64,000 nucleotides of DNA from Trichomonas tenax (taxonomy: Eukaryota; Parabasalia; Trichomonadida; Trichomonadidae): positions 1 to 64,000 of the forward strand of contig JALKBU010000179.1 of NCBI GenBank assembly GCA_023091735.1, read 5' to 3'. The notes beneath the pieces were generated by a model, which searched no databases, was not told the DNA's origin, and was given only the letters and a program-made list of their open reading frames with translations. Each line of letters opens with the position of its first letter. Positions within the stretch are counted from its first letter, which is position 1. Both the position numbers and the translations under genes were made by a program. Positions 49,170-60,299 of the stretch are shown piece by piece.

Positions 49170-51270
49170 ATGTCACATTTATAAGGTTAATATATATTCA
49201 TTTATAAGTTCTCTTTAGAACATAAATAAAGCTTTTTAAAAGCAAACCTTCAATATATTTCATATGGCTAAATACTATATTAACGATTCATATCATATTC
49301 ACATTCATTCATGTCAATGAGCACTGTTCCGGAAACAGTTATCTTATGATATGTTTTGGATATTCTGGGAAACTTTCCATTGGCTGTGAGAAACCCCTTA
49401 ATTATCTTTGTGATTACTTTTCATTATGGCAATGTGTTTTGTTGCTTGTGATATTTGAGGTATCTTAAAAAATAGTTATAAACATATTCATAATTTATTT
49501 TTTGAATATATTATGATGCATCAATTTCAAGATTCAAACTTGAGGTATGTTCATTTAGAAGCACCTCTTGATTTTAAACTGCAAATGATATGAATGTAAT
49601 AATGCAGTTTCAATAGTGACTTATTTATTTCTTATTACATTAATGACAAAATGTGACTGATTGATTCTTTATTGCAATGATGATCATAATAAATGATTGA
49701 TTCTGTATCACAATGATGAAATGTAATTGATTGATTTCTTATCAAAACTTGCTATTCTTTGATTATTTAGACATGATTGCTTGCGCTGATTCAAGCGCGA
49801 ATTATAGGTGAATCGAAAGAAGCAAGTACACATTCTTCCAGTCCATTAACAATGTAATATCACAATGATGATAAAATGTGATTTATTAATTCGATATTTT
49901 TAAAATAACAAGGGAATATTTCCCATTTCATGTACTAAAATCAAATGCAATATATTTTTTTAGTGGCCTATTTAAGCTTGGAAACGAGTTTGTGATTTAT
50001 CTAATGAACAATGTGACACGTAAAATCTTTTGGCAACGTTTCTCATTTCCAATTTCGTAAATGAAAAAACATTTATTTTTTCGTTTTGCTATGATACTTA
50101 AATTATATTTCTCGATGTCACATCGGATGTGAATATGACAACATGATTTAATGATGATTTCAAGTTAAAATGAAATTTGGACTAGTAAATCGATGCAACA
50201 TATTAAATACATATAATACTATATATTATACATTGTCACTATGACTGTAAATCAATTATATAGTGTTCTATGATGACATTTTTACATTGGTAACTTTTCA
50301 TCAAAAATAATCATTGCGTATCACGATATACAATGACTATATTAATTATAAACCATTGCGAATACATTCCATATATGATGCATAATATTGAGGGATGCTT
50401 GCCACCATAATAACACATTTCGACAAAATTGATTGTTATTTCTATCTCTGATCCTTGTAATATTGTCAATACAAAGTGTTAAAAGTTATAACACTACAAT
50501 TCTATAACAGAATTATATTCTACAAACCCATAAATCACAATTTTCATCCAAATTTCTTATAATCTTTCTAAAACATTGTAATAATAAAATAACTATACAT
50601 ACACTATATCAAGTACATATAGGTAACCAATATGCAATATTCACAGAATGAAAATCAACACATTTTATGATATTTCAAAAATTTTAACTATATTATCAGA
50701 TTTATATCAAAACAATTATATACGAAGCATTCAATGATGATTGTTACCAATGAACATATGTTAACATTGCACAATGTGAATTTCAAGAAGAGTTTGATAT
50801 TTCGAAAATGAGATGATTACCGATAACAATAGTTGATTCAATGATATATTATTTAAATTGTCTTAAACTATTAGTCTTTAGAATATTAGAAGCCAAATAT
50901 GAAAAATGGTCGAAATCTAAATTTGATTTCGGCATATAGGCAATATTTACTAAATTAAACATCAGAACATATGTTTCTAGAATGACTCTGTAGAGTGTTC
51001 CAAAAAAAAATTGTAAAAATTTTCGTAAAAAAGTGTAAAATTCTGTGGAAAATTATCGTACTTTTACACTTTTTTCCACCTTAACTTGATCCAAAAAATT
51101 CAATAATGATGTTGATTATCTAAAGTTGCTGGCTTTTCATATCCAATCCCACCGATACATGTTAATTAATAGATATATATACACGAGCTGAGTATTGCTC
51201 TATAATGATTTGAGCCAGGAATCAAAAAATATATCCAGATTTAGATTAGATGCTAAATAAATAAAGTTGG
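49170..51270. repeat. 2.1 kb gene-poor region with diverged repeats
   Basis: About 49640-49890 has repeated words of the type CAATGATGAAATGTAATTGA / TTGATTCTTTAT. 50812-50932 is a diverged relative of 29570-29663 (shared GATGATTACCG and GAAAAATGGTCGAAATCTAA). TGACACGTAAAA occurs at 50014. 51030-51072 holds an inverted GTAAAA/TTTTAC pair. No gene is seen. Confidence 0.4.
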
Positions 51271-51288
51271 ATTTTAGGATTTTAACAA

Positions 51289-51311
51289 TTTTTTTTTTTT
51301 TTTTTTTTTTT
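51289..51311. repeat. T23 tract (poly-A on the minus strand)
   Basis: An uninterrupted run of 23 T. On the minus strand it follows a degraded coding region and could be the poly-A tail of a retroposed transcript, or simple microsatellite growth. Confidence 0.6.
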
Positions 51312-51639
51312 CCCTTTTTGTGCCGTTTTTAGGAAATAAATTAAACGTCATTGGCTGTGAGAATGAATTTTTTTTTGATAAAACCTCAATATTTCATCAA
51401 CGTTATATTAGAAAAAGTGAAACTATTTATATATAGATTATTCCTAGCCAAAAAGTGTAAAAGATTTGATATAATATATATAGTCAGGGAAAAAAGGGGC
51501 AAACGCCCGCTTAGAAGTGTAATTAAGCCTCCATACTCTATCTGCTATTTGTACGCATTCTTTCAAAACTAATATAATGAAATAAAGTCTAAGATTAAAT
51601 TTTTAATATCAATAGGTTCTAAAGTTGTATATTATTTAG

Positions 51640-52157
51640 CAAGTACAATATGCATGAATTGCATGCTACGGCTATTCACTCTTTTTGCATTTGGTGCTGT
51701 TTTTTTGGTTGTCCTAGCATTGACGAACCTTAATTACCTTACTTGTACCAATCTGGGGTAGATTGAGCTGTGTTTCAGCATTGTATTCGGCAGCAATGCT
51801 CTTGTAGATGCATGACTTCGGTTGGTTCATCCTAATTTGAATCGAAGTTAGCAAGATCGTGTAGTGTGAATTCTCTAGTGTCAGCAGCTATCTAAGGCTT
51901 CTGCTACCTGCACTAGTTAAGCTTTACCTCGTGATTATCGTGTTTGACTACTTAATCAAGAGCAAATACGGATATTAACCTCTCTGACCCTTGAGTTTCC
52001 TGCATAAGCATACGGGTACCATATAACGGTGCCTGCGTGGTTGCACGGAACTCAAATTCTTCATCAGAAGATGAGTCTTTGGGGTAACTTGTGCGAAAGT
52101 TCCATAAAAATTTTTAAACGTGTGTTGATTTTAAGCGTTTGCCCCATTTTGAATGGA
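51640..52157 (-). pseudogene. Heavily degraded coding relic
   Basis: Minus-strand reading from ATG at about 52157 (MGQTLKINTRLKIF) and, after a frame change near 52085, a protein-like run DSSSDEEFEFRATTQAPLYG. The same frame continues through TAA, several TAG and a TGA with recognisable peptide texture (IAADTREFTLHDLANFDSN, PTEVMHLQEHCC). Base composition is richer in G/C than the flanks. I cannot name the family; an ancient mobile-element or host gene copy is plausible. The word GGGCAAACGC/GCGTTTGCCC recurs at about 51498, 52134 and 52233. Confidence 0.4.
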
Positions 52158-52406
52158 AAAAATTATTATGGTGTATATAGCTTTAGAATGCTATATAGAG
52201 CCTATATAGCCTAAAATATTTCCCAAATAAAACAGCGTTTGCCCATTTATCCGGCGACTTTATAGAAAATAAGGATGTTACTTTTGAACAATAAGGTTAA
52301 TGATAATTTTGTGATCCGAAATTGTGCTGTAAATAGCGATATTTCGTATTTTAATGTTTATTTATGAGGTAATTTTCTTACTGTTTCATGGCCGAAAAGT
52401 GACCTA

Positions 52407-53657
52407 ATGATTCCTAATCTTCGACATTGTCCGACATTGAAGAGATATATGACGACTCTTGGCACGCCAAACCCGGCCAAGCAGAAGGAATCTGCGGATA
52501 GGCTGAAGAACTCCATCAAAATGCACACTGTAAGTGCGAGAAAACTTGATGCTAAGTTCAAAAGTAAAGTTTACAGAGAAGCGAATCCTGTTTTCACGCA
52601 TATATACCCAACTTTATACTATTTGTGTTATAAATATAAGCAACTTGCGAAAGCGAAATTCGATTATGAAACGATTCTCCTTCAAAACTCAATTGATATC
52701 AATAATTTCCTCATTAAAATGGTTCAATCGAATCCAAATATATATTTCGATGCTAAGAAATACATAGAAGAAATTAATAAAACAAATTCAGGAAATGAAG
52801 AATACAAAGCAATAAAGAAACAAAAAGTGCAGATTTCAAAGCAAATATCACTCCTTGAAATCAAAACCGACATTTCGCAGATCAGATATAAGATAAAAGG
52901 CGAATTGATTAACTATGCAAAGGATTACGATGAGAAATTGAACTACATAGCTCCGAACTCGATTGACAGACTCATTTCTATGTTTCTTCGCTGGCATTCA
53001 TCGAAGACAATGATCTTTCCGCTTGCGAATTTTATCGCATTTGGTGATCCGAAGTTTGCCGTTGTTTCAATTGGTGAGTACACATCTCAGGTTTACAAGG
53101 ATTTGGGCGTAACACATCCAATTCATCAAGCAATCATTTACACATCGATTATCAGATTTTTATTCGACGAATCTTACGTATTTCAGTCAGATCTCAATCG
53201 CTTTCAAAACGCAAATGTTGAGTTCTTGGAACAGTGTGCCAACTTTTCGAGGCAACCTGCAAAAGAATTAAAATTATCAGACGATATTAAGTCATATTAC
53301 ACACCTGGACTTCCATTATCCAGCATTTTCAAGAGCAAGCAGTGCACACTCATGAAGAAGCTCGAATTCCTTACAAATCCAATTGATATGATGATTCATG
53401 TTGTCACAGCGTTGAAAGAGCTTGCACAGTACTTCGGATCAGAGACTGGCGTCTTGAGCTTCGATGACACGATGACATTGTTTTTGGGACTTACATCTCT
53501 TGCTCCTCCTTCAAATGCTGTCGCCATTGCAAAATTCTGCCAGAAGTGGCATGAGGTACAGATATCTCAAGTGATCAAAGAAGCAGAAAACTTCTATATT
53601 GCTGCCATCGACAGCATTATGAAACTTAATGACTTTGCTTCCATTGAAGAAGACTAA
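52407..53657 (+). CDS. Helical protein, possible VPS9-like GEF
   Basis: 416 residues, ATG at 52407 (a later ATG at 52449 is possible), TAA stop. The N-terminal 150 residues are basic and helical. From about 185 the sequence is well ordered: LISMFLRWHSSKTMIFPLANF, then NPIDMMIHVVTALKELAQYF near 328 and SFDDTMTLFLGLTSLAPPSN near 352-372. The last two segments, an amphipathic helix then D-D-x-x-x-L-F-L followed by PP, recall the VPS9 domain (KL.CI..., ADDLLP...Y). If so it would activate Rab5-type GTPases on endosomes. The resemblance is partial, so this is tentative. Confidence 0.45.
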   Translation: MIPNLRHCPTLKRYMTTLGTPNPAKQKESADRLKNSIKMHTVSARKLDAKFKSKVYREANPVFTHIYPTLYYLCYKYKQLAKAKFDYETILLQNSIDINNFLIKMVQSNPNIYFDAKKYIEEINKTNSGNEEYKAIKKQKVQISKQISLLEIKTDISQIRYKIKGELINYAKDYDEKLNYIAPNSIDRLISMFLRWHSSKTMIFPLANFIAFGDPKFAVVSIGEYTSQVYKDLGVTHPIHQAIIYTSIIRFLFDESYVFQSDLNRFQNANVEFLEQCANFSRQPAKELKLSDDIKSYYTPGLPLSSIFKSKQCTLMKKLEFLTNPIDMMIHVVTALKELAQYFGSETGVLSFDDTMTLFLGLTSLAPPSNAVAIAKFCQKWHEVQISQVIKEAENFYIAAIDSIMKLNDFASIEED

Positions 53658-54215
53658 TTTGTTTTATGTTTTGTTTTAAAGATTTGTTAGACGTTTTATT
53701 GTGAAATTTCTATAAAGTTTTTTATTCCTATTTTAAATTTAACTAGAAATTTGTATAATTCGCAGCTAACCCCCCTGTATTTATTCAATAGATGATATCA
53801 ATCATATTTTTTCAAGAAGCAATTTGTAATAAATCTAAAAAATAAAGAAACAAAATAAATAAAATTTGATAAAAATTTAGTTTTAAATGAGAAAATTCAT
53901 TAATAAACAGACAAAACGGTTAAAATTTACATACAGACCATATTTATATCAATAATTTGAATTTTCTCTAATAATATTGCTGAAATTTTGATATTGTAAT
54001 CTAAAGCCTAATCCAGGTTAATATCTTATAGAAAAGTTTGTGCTTAGATGATTCCTAAACTTGCATAGCCTCACTGAAAATTTATCATCTCAATAAAATT
54101 CAAAACCATCTAAAAATGAAAACTAAGCGAACAACATATCGCACAAATGCAAAATATCAATAAAAATTAGCAAATTTTATTTCTTTTTTTCATAATTTTT
54201 TTCGTTATTTTTCAA
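53658..54215. other. Intergenic, no gene seen
   Basis: AT-rich with no recognised feature. Confidence 0.4.
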
Positions 54216-54950
54216 ATGTCATCAAGTTTGACACAGATTATTGCTCAGATCCAGGAAGAGTTCAACAAGAGACTCGACGACCTCGAGATTGGACTGAGCA
54301 ATATAACAGAGTCTATTTCAGATATTGATAACGCGCAAATTAATAAAGAAGAATCTGAAGACAAAAAAGACTCATATTTCCCGGAATCATTCCCAGAAGA
54401 TAATTCTCAAGCAATAGATGAGATTTTAACAGGAATAAAATTTTCATTAGCAACAAAATCCTCTACAAAAAAGCTCATTGAGAAGGCAAATCGTCAGTAT
54501 GTCGACTTGGGTTTCCAAAGAGCATCAACAGAGCTTTCCGCGTCACTCAGACAAATGGTTACTCAAGAAGAACAGTCAATTGTTGATGATATAAACAGAC
54601 TCGAGGAAAAGATCGATAACCTTCACGATCAGATGTATGAAGCGTTTAAAGAAATTAGATGCATGATTGATGATGTCGCCAAATTTAAGATAGAAAAGGA
54701 AAACGAGCAGTACAGCTATGCACATGATCGTGGGTATAGAGGTAAAAGCCAGAAAATGAAAATTGGTGTTCCATTATTAAAAAGATCGATGAGAAAAGAA
54801 AAACCAGTGAAAGAAGAAGTTAAACCAAGATTAGAAAAAGCTCCCTCTCTAGAACTAATCATTGGAAGAGGCGTATTATCAAGTTTATCAAATAAGAAGG
54901 GAAGTCCATCATCAAAAACGCTTATGCCTTCACCAAATAGAATGTTTTGA
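54216..54950 (+). CDS. Small coiled-coil protein, function unknown
   Basis: 244 residues, ATG at 54216, stop TGA (the only clear host gene here that uses TGA) with an in-frame TAA three codons on. Residues about 1-35 and 108-160 are amphipathic helices likely to form coiled coils (IIAQIQEEFNKRLDDLEIGL; EEQSIVDDINRLEEKIDNLH). The C-terminal 80 residues are basic and low-complexity (KEEVKPRLEKAP, KKGSPSSKTLMPSP), typical of microtubule- or nucleic-acid-contacting tails. No signal peptide or named domain. Confidence 0.5.
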   Translation: MSSSLTQIIAQIQEEFNKRLDDLEIGLSNITESISDIDNAQINKEESEDKKDSYFPESFPEDNSQAIDEILTGIKFSLATKSSTKKLIEKANRQYVDLGFQRASTELSASLRQMVTQEEQSIVDDINRLEEKIDNLHDQMYEAFKEIRCMIDDVAKFKIEKENEQYSYAHDRGYRGKSQKMKIGVPLLKRSMRKEKPVKEEVKPRLEKAPSLELIIGRGVLSSLSNKKGSPSSKTLMPSPNRMF

Positions 54951-55235
54951 CTCATTTTATAAACTGTTTGTAATTATTATATTTTTTATTAATTTCATTT
55001 TTGCTTATGATTAATTCTAAATGAAAAAAGAATTCACATGAAGCTCTGTAAAGTCATTCCATAGACTTTGAATATAGATTTTTATATAAATTAATTTGAA
55101 TAATTTTATATATTGATAATATTTCTTTTCAGATATATATTTGAATGAACCTTTTCACAGTGGTGTTTCTTTATTGCTTATAAATGTTTATTGAATAAAA
55201 AAGTTCAATTTATAAATAAATGTAAAACAAACTAT
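54951..55235. other. Intergenic between convergent genes
   Basis: 285 AT-rich bases without recognised features. Confidence 0.4.
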
Positions 55236-57227
55236 TTAAACATAAGTTAATTCGGATGCAGCTAATGCCATTCCGACTTCTGTGGACTTAACAGTGAGGA
55301 ACTTCTTATTCTTTTCAGATGCATCAAATTTCATGCATCTTGTCATGAATGTTGGAACTGGAGCCAATGGTTGAGCAGAGACTTCGACTTTGCAGATATG
55401 GTTGGCAAAGTGTGTGAGCTTCAGTGATGCAAGTGATGTTGTTGTGATACAATCCTGTGTTGTGCATTTGACTAAATTAAGGTTGGTTTGGATGTAGCAG
55501 TTTGATATTAATACAGTGGAAGGATCTTCAGAACCTCCTATATGAGTATATGACATCATTGCATCGTTCTTTACGATGTTACCAAAAATATATGATTGAT
55601 CGAGAACAAAATCAGTTCCGGCAGCAAGGAAAAGTTCACCATTATCACATCTGTTACTAATAACATTGACACGTGAGTAAAGAATCTTTGTGTTCTTACT
55701 GTTGAGAACCATGTAACGTCTTGCATGGTTATTATAGAAAGTAGCATAAAGAATACTTGCAGTTGTTTCTGTTTTTCCATCACCGTATGTATAAATACCG
55801 GCTGTATCTGTAACAGTACAATCCGAAGAATTCCAGCTGTTGAAAATACGATTACCACCTTGGAAGTGCACAGTGTTGAATTTTTCTGTTGTAGAGCTTT
55901 CTGTTGAACATTGGGAGATAGAGGAAAGGTTAACATGGTTATAGCAATTAGGGCCAACATATGTATAAGCAAAACATGAGTGGAGAGTGTTAAGTAAATA
56001 ACCGCATGTTCTGTTGACAAGCACTGAAACCCATGGATCAGTTATTGCTGTTGAATAAAATGCAAAGCCTCCGGTATGATAATCTTTATTTCCGGGGTGA
56101 TAATTGTGATAAAATGATGTTTCCCACATTTCAAGACGGATCTTGACATTTCCATGCACTTCGAGAGGGACAGCATTACTGAATTTCCAGAATATGCAGT
56201 CATGAACCATGATTCGATAGGATGTACTAGTGAAAGATTTTTGAGTATTTAAAAATTGGTACTCAATAATCATATCTGGAGCAACACCTTCTGGGGCGGG
56301 AGTTTTAGTTGGCATCGGCCATTGTGTTGGGGCTGGAGAGCGTGTCGGATGTGGTGTGGGGGGAGGATTTTCTGGTGCAGGAGGCTGTTCACCAACATAA
56401 GCGACAGCCTTGCAGTATTCATTTGCATAAAGATCAAAGTTTGTTGGGGAAACATCACCTGATGTCTGGCAACGTGTTAATTTAAGATTTGGTCCGGATT
56501 CCAAGAAATTATCAAAATAGCAATCTGTCAATGTAAGTGACTGTGAATGAGCAAAGTAACCCTGATTGTTCTTAAAGAAACAATACTTGAAATCGGAAAC
56601 ACCTGATAAATACATCAAATATCTATTTTGGATCTTATTATCAACAAAGTTTGCATAATTGACAGTCAATGTCCATCCAATTGTGAATCCATTATAACAC
56701 GGGTTGTTTTGGAAGTTGAAATATGATATCTTTGGCTGATTTTCCATCATATAAGAGAATGATTTCATTGTCGTGGATAATGAAATATTCCAGTTTGATA
56801 TAATTGGTGTTTTGTAAGACTTAGTCTGAAAAACTGTTGCACCTTGAGTATTTGAACAATCTGCGATTGAAGTGAGTGTATGGTTGAATGTACCTTGGGA
56901 TGACGTGAACTGCCCATACTGGCAGTTTTGGTTTGTAGAGCAATTCGAAACGCAAACACTTTCTGCGTCAACATTGTAATTATTGCATTCTAAGAAGATT
57001 GCAGCTCCAGTAGACTGGGAGATGCATATTACAAACGAAGTTCTAAGCAATTTAAGCGTTCCAGTGCATCCTCTTATCGAAATAGCGCCACCATTTTCTG
57101 CATAAGAGTTCAGATTGGTGAAAAGCACGTCTTCGGCTTTAACATCGCCAGCACATGTTCCGTCTTGATATGTTGCGCGATTCCAGTTGGTATAGGAATA
57201 GGAAAAAGCGAGATACAAGCAAAACAT
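55236..57227 (-). CDS. Pmp-like beta-helix surface/secreted protein
   Basis: 663 residues from the ATG at 57227; an upstream extension has no ATG. A short signal peptide, MFCLYLAFSYS, is followed by parallel beta-helix sequence with the ENGGAISIRG signature near 40, many FxxN-type turns (YFNFQNN, YCFFKNNQGYF) and numerous N-glycosylation sites. A proline/threonine-rich spacer at about 275-315 (repeated P-x-P-T) divides it into two helix halves of similar size. There are many Cys and no membrane anchor at the C-terminus. It resembles the trichomonad polymorphic-membrane-protein-like family, named for Chlamydia Pmp proteins and thought to be surface or secreted adhesins. TAA stop. Confidence 0.7.
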   Translation of the reverse strand: MFCLYLAFSYSYTNWNRATYQDGTCAGDVKAEDVLFTNLNSYAENGGAISIRGCTGTLKLLRTSFVICISQSTGAAIFLECNNYNVDAESVCVSNCSTNQNCQYGQFTSSQGTFNHTLTSIADCSNTQGATVFQTKSYKTPIISNWNISLSTTMKSFSYMMENQPKISYFNFQNNPCYNGFTIGWTLTVNYANFVDNKIQNRYLMYLSGVSDFKYCFFKNNQGYFAHSQSLTLTDCYFDNFLESGPNLKLTRCQTSGDVSPTNFDLYANEYCKAVAYVGEQPPAPENPPPTPHPTRSPAPTQWPMPTKTPAPEGVAPDMIIEYQFLNTQKSFTSTSYRIMVHDCIFWKFSNAVPLEVHGNVKIRLEMWETSFYHNYHPGNKDYHTGGFAFYSTAITDPWVSVLVNRTCGYLLNTLHSCFAYTYVGPNCYNHVNLSSISQCSTESSTTEKFNTVHFQGGNRIFNSWNSSDCTVTDTAGIYTYGDGKTETTASILYATFYNNHARRYMVLNSKNTKILYSRVNVISNRCDNGELFLAAGTDFVLDQSYIFGNIVKNDAMMSYTHIGGSEDPSTVLISNCYIQTNLNLVKCTTQDCITTTSLASLKLTHFANHICKVEVSAQPLAPVPTFMTRCMKFDASEKNKKFLTVKSTEVGMALAASELTYV

Positions 57228-58214
57228 TATTTTAAATTTTTTTTTGTAAATCTCAAAGAATTTTTTCAATCTGGTGATGAATTGATCTCCAAGGCCAAAA
57301 ATGTATCGTTTTTCGTTATACCGCAAAAATTACATTTTGTGAGGATTTGTAAAATCTACCGGAGAATTGAACGATAGGATAATCTTTATGACACTATCTT
57401 CCGTATTTCATTTTAGATATCATACCAAATTCCACTTGTTAAATATTAATTACTTTTACAAATATGACATTTAATGATTATAATTTACTTTATTTGTCAA
57501 ATGTATTTCCTGGCATAAAAATTTGGTAATGTTAAGAAATTTATATATAATTCTAGGGACACGATTTAACTTGAATTAAATTTTATGCCAATATTGATTT
57601 TACAAGTAGTTTTATCTGTCAAAACAATTCATTAACGGTTAATTCGTTATGACATAAATTTTCGTATCTACAATGTCTTCAATATTTAAAATTTATGTGT
57701 TAAAGTATTTCATGCTTTGCATTTATTGTATTGTTGAGTGTTTTTCTATTAAACATATTTACTACATTAGTATAGCCCATTTATTGTAATGGTTGTTACA
57801 AATTATCTTTGAAATCAGAAAAGAATTTGAATATTTAAAGAATGCAAAGTTGAATTAGATGTTGCACTTATATAATTTCTCAGGGTAGCTAAGTAGTAAA
57901 TGTTATATCTAATATACATCAATACATAAAGTTAATCTCAAATTTCTTTATAATTTTTTCATACATACAAATTTTGCCGGTGAAAATATATTTATCAGGA
58001 ATTCCCTAGATATGTAAAACTAAAAAGTGCCATATGACAAATCCATCAACGGCATACTTTAAATTTTGTGTTCGCTGGTTCATGACCAATGTGAAGTTTC
58101 ATTTGCATGAAAGTTACTTCAGAAATGTGATATTTCTGCTTCTTCACAATTGCTTGGATTCATCACTGACCTCAACATTAATGCACACTTGAAACATAAA
58201 AAAAGGTTAAACAC
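57228..58214. other. Intergenic, nothing firm
   Basis: About 1 kb of AT-rich sequence upstream of the Pmp-like gene. Fragments such as TATGACATTTA (57464) are weak versions of the recurrent motif. No gene is seen. Confidence 0.4.
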
Positions 58215-59300
58215 CGATAATGATGGCTGCATTTTTAAACGACGAAGATAAAATATCAATTCTATTAACAAAGAATGTTAATATCGATGATAAGGATTCA
58301 GCAGGATTATCAGCAAAACATTGCATTGAAGTTAGATGATTGATTAAAAGAGGTAATCATTGATTGATAAAGGAGTAATCATTCAATTTCAAGTATCGCA
58401 ATCTTTGACTTACTAGTTTATAATGAACATAGAGATTGCAGGACTCAACTATTTGAACCAAACATCAAGTTTTTTCTTTCAAAACAGCATTGGAAGGAAT
58501 CTATTATTGATCGAAGTTGAGAAAAGGGACTGATCTCAACTCGCAAAAATATTCCAAAGCAATAACTCATATGGCATTTCTTTCGCAAAAGCATTAGCTC
58601 ATAAACAAGGTACAAAAATGAATCCTTCCTTGTATTACAATAATAATCTAATATCAATTTTCTTGCTTGATATTGGTGAAGATATCAACTTTTATAATTT
58701 AATTGGCGATCATATTATTTATGATTTAGTTACTGACATTGATAAGAAAACAACAATAAGATACGTCGAAAAAGGTTTGGATGTTTAATTAAAAAAATCG
58801 GGTATATCACGCAATTTCAAACAATATGAAGAATATTGACTGAATGTTTGTTTAACAAAGGTGTTAAAATTCAATGCTTATTTCAAAAATGTCAATTTGC
58901 ATACAACAAATTTTAAGAATTCATGGCATTTAATGCTTGCAATAGAGTTGAATTTCCCAGATATAGCTTTCTTGGTTCACCAAATATCTGATTTAACATG
59001 CATTGATATCGAAGGAAATTCATCTTTATCTCTTGCAATACAAATGAGGATGTTATCACTTGCAGGTTCAAACCCCTTTGCAAAACCGGATAGACTTATA
59101 TAGAAACACACCTCTAATGCTCATAGCAATAAAGTATTTTGAAGAACCAAATGATACAGAACAACTTTTATCATTCGTTCGATAATTAATCAAAGCAGGA
59201 ACAATAATCAATTCATCAAACGTTCACCGGTGAATCAGATTGACAAAGCACGATCAGCAGACCTCATAGATCTATTGAAACAACTGGGCGTCGAGTAAGT
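58215..59300 (+). pseudogene. Ankyrin-repeat protein relic
   Basis: Broken plus-strand frames with ankyrin texture. AAFLNDEDKISILLTKNVNI begins near 58225. Further on are DIDKKTTIRYVEKGLDV (58735-58790), a frame at 58861-59103 with WHLMLAIELNFPDIAFLV and NSSLSLAIQM, and then TPLMLIAIKYFEEPN (59107 on). Stops and frame changes occur every 100-200 bases. Large ankyrin families are common in trichomonads, and this is a dead member. The order of repeats is preserved, so decay was by small mutations. Confidence 0.5.
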
Positions 59301-59470
59301 ATATAATAATTGTGATAATAATCATTGCTGTAATTAGAGGCACACTATTTTACTAATATTAATGAAATGATTGAATGAATAACAGTAAATAAATTTGAAA
59401 TTATTGTTTTGTATAAATTTCTAAGGATCAAAACATGATAATCATAAATTTCTTGCAAATATGATATATT

Positions 59471-59857
59471 CTACTTCCTTGTGACAATTCTCCATTTGAA
59501 TAATCCAATATCTTTTGGATTTGCAAGAATAACCTGTGCATTATCGGTCATAGGTCCCTTCACTGCAAGAATCATTCCAGAATTATTGCGAACTGTTCCA
59601 TCTGGATAAAAGTTGAATATTTGAGAAGGTTTATTATCGAATTTATCGGCGATTATTGCCGACCCATCTTCATATGGTGCACTCGTTGAAAGGCAATTGC
59701 CTGAATGAAAAGATAAAATATAATCATTATAAACAGTGAAAATTTGCTTCGGATGATGATTGAATCTATTGAGAACCGTTTTGTCACCGGGTTCCGCTTC
59801 GTTTAAAAAGCTTAAATGAAAAGTGGGCTGCGATTCTGGGCAAATAAAACACTGCAT
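59471..59857 (-). CDS. Beta-trefoil (ricin-B-fold-like) small protein
   Basis: 128 residues, ATG at 59857, stop TAG. Repeated strand-turn units with hydrophobic Q-x-[FW]-like positions: HPKQIFTVYN, KPSQIFNFYPDGTV and LFKWRIV mark the ends of three subdomains. NNSGMILAVKG and SGNCLSTSAP are the intervening strands, as in the ricin-B lectin fold. This is the carbohydrate-binding or FGF-like fold only; there is no enzymatic chain, so no toxin activity is implied. No signal peptide is seen, so it is probably intracellular. Three copies of the upstream motif lie within 75 bases of its start. Confidence 0.65.
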   Translation of the reverse strand: MQCFICPESQPTFHLSFLNEAEPGDKTVLNRFNHHPKQIFTVYNDYILSFHSGNCLSTSAPYEDGSAIIADKFDNKPSQIFNFYPDGTVRNNSGMILAVKGPMTDNAQVILANPKDIGLFKWRIVTRK

Positions 59858-59880
59858 TTATACCTTTGCCAAAACTCTTA

Positions 59881-59930
59881 TTTACACGACAAATTCAAAT
59901 TTTACATGCCAACTGAAAATTTACGTGACA
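59881..59930 (-). promoter_or_regulatory. Three evenly spaced TGNCRYGTAAA boxes
   Basis: TTTACACGACA (59881-59891), TTTACATGCCA (59901-59911) and TTTACGTGACA (59920-59930) are spaced about 20 bases apart, directly upstream of the beta-trefoil gene and all in the same orientation relative to it. Another copy, TTTACATGACA, is at 60083-60093. Confidence 0.5.
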
Positions 59931-60299
59931 TTTCGATTTTTAGAAGATTCATTGATATCATCTCTATATGATGAATTTCTTCGATTTTCTTTGAAGAATT
60001 AGAAGGACCTCTTACTTGTCCTCTTTGCAATGGATGAAAAGATTTCTTTTACGAACTTATTATTATATTTATCATATAAATTTTTACATGACAAAAAGAT
60101 TAATTTTCTTGAAATCAAGTAGTTCGTTGCCTGAGTGATTCTGAAGAGAAAATTATCGTGTTTATAAGGAAATTATGGGTTGAGAAATTTCTTTGCCAAA
60201 TCAAAACACTACAAAATTTGATTTCGATTATAAAAAAGCATAGGTATATGACTAAAGACGGGTGTTTAAGCGACTATGCCAACGATTAAGGAAGTTTGT

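Noticed and set aside
51351..51572. Plus-strand 73-codon frame as a gene
   Set aside because: Atypical codon use, no ATG at its opening that fits neighbours, and it lies in the decayed region next to the T23 tract.
59471..59857. Toxin B-chain
   Set aside because: Only the beta-trefoil fold is present; there is no catalytic partner chain nearby and no signal peptide.
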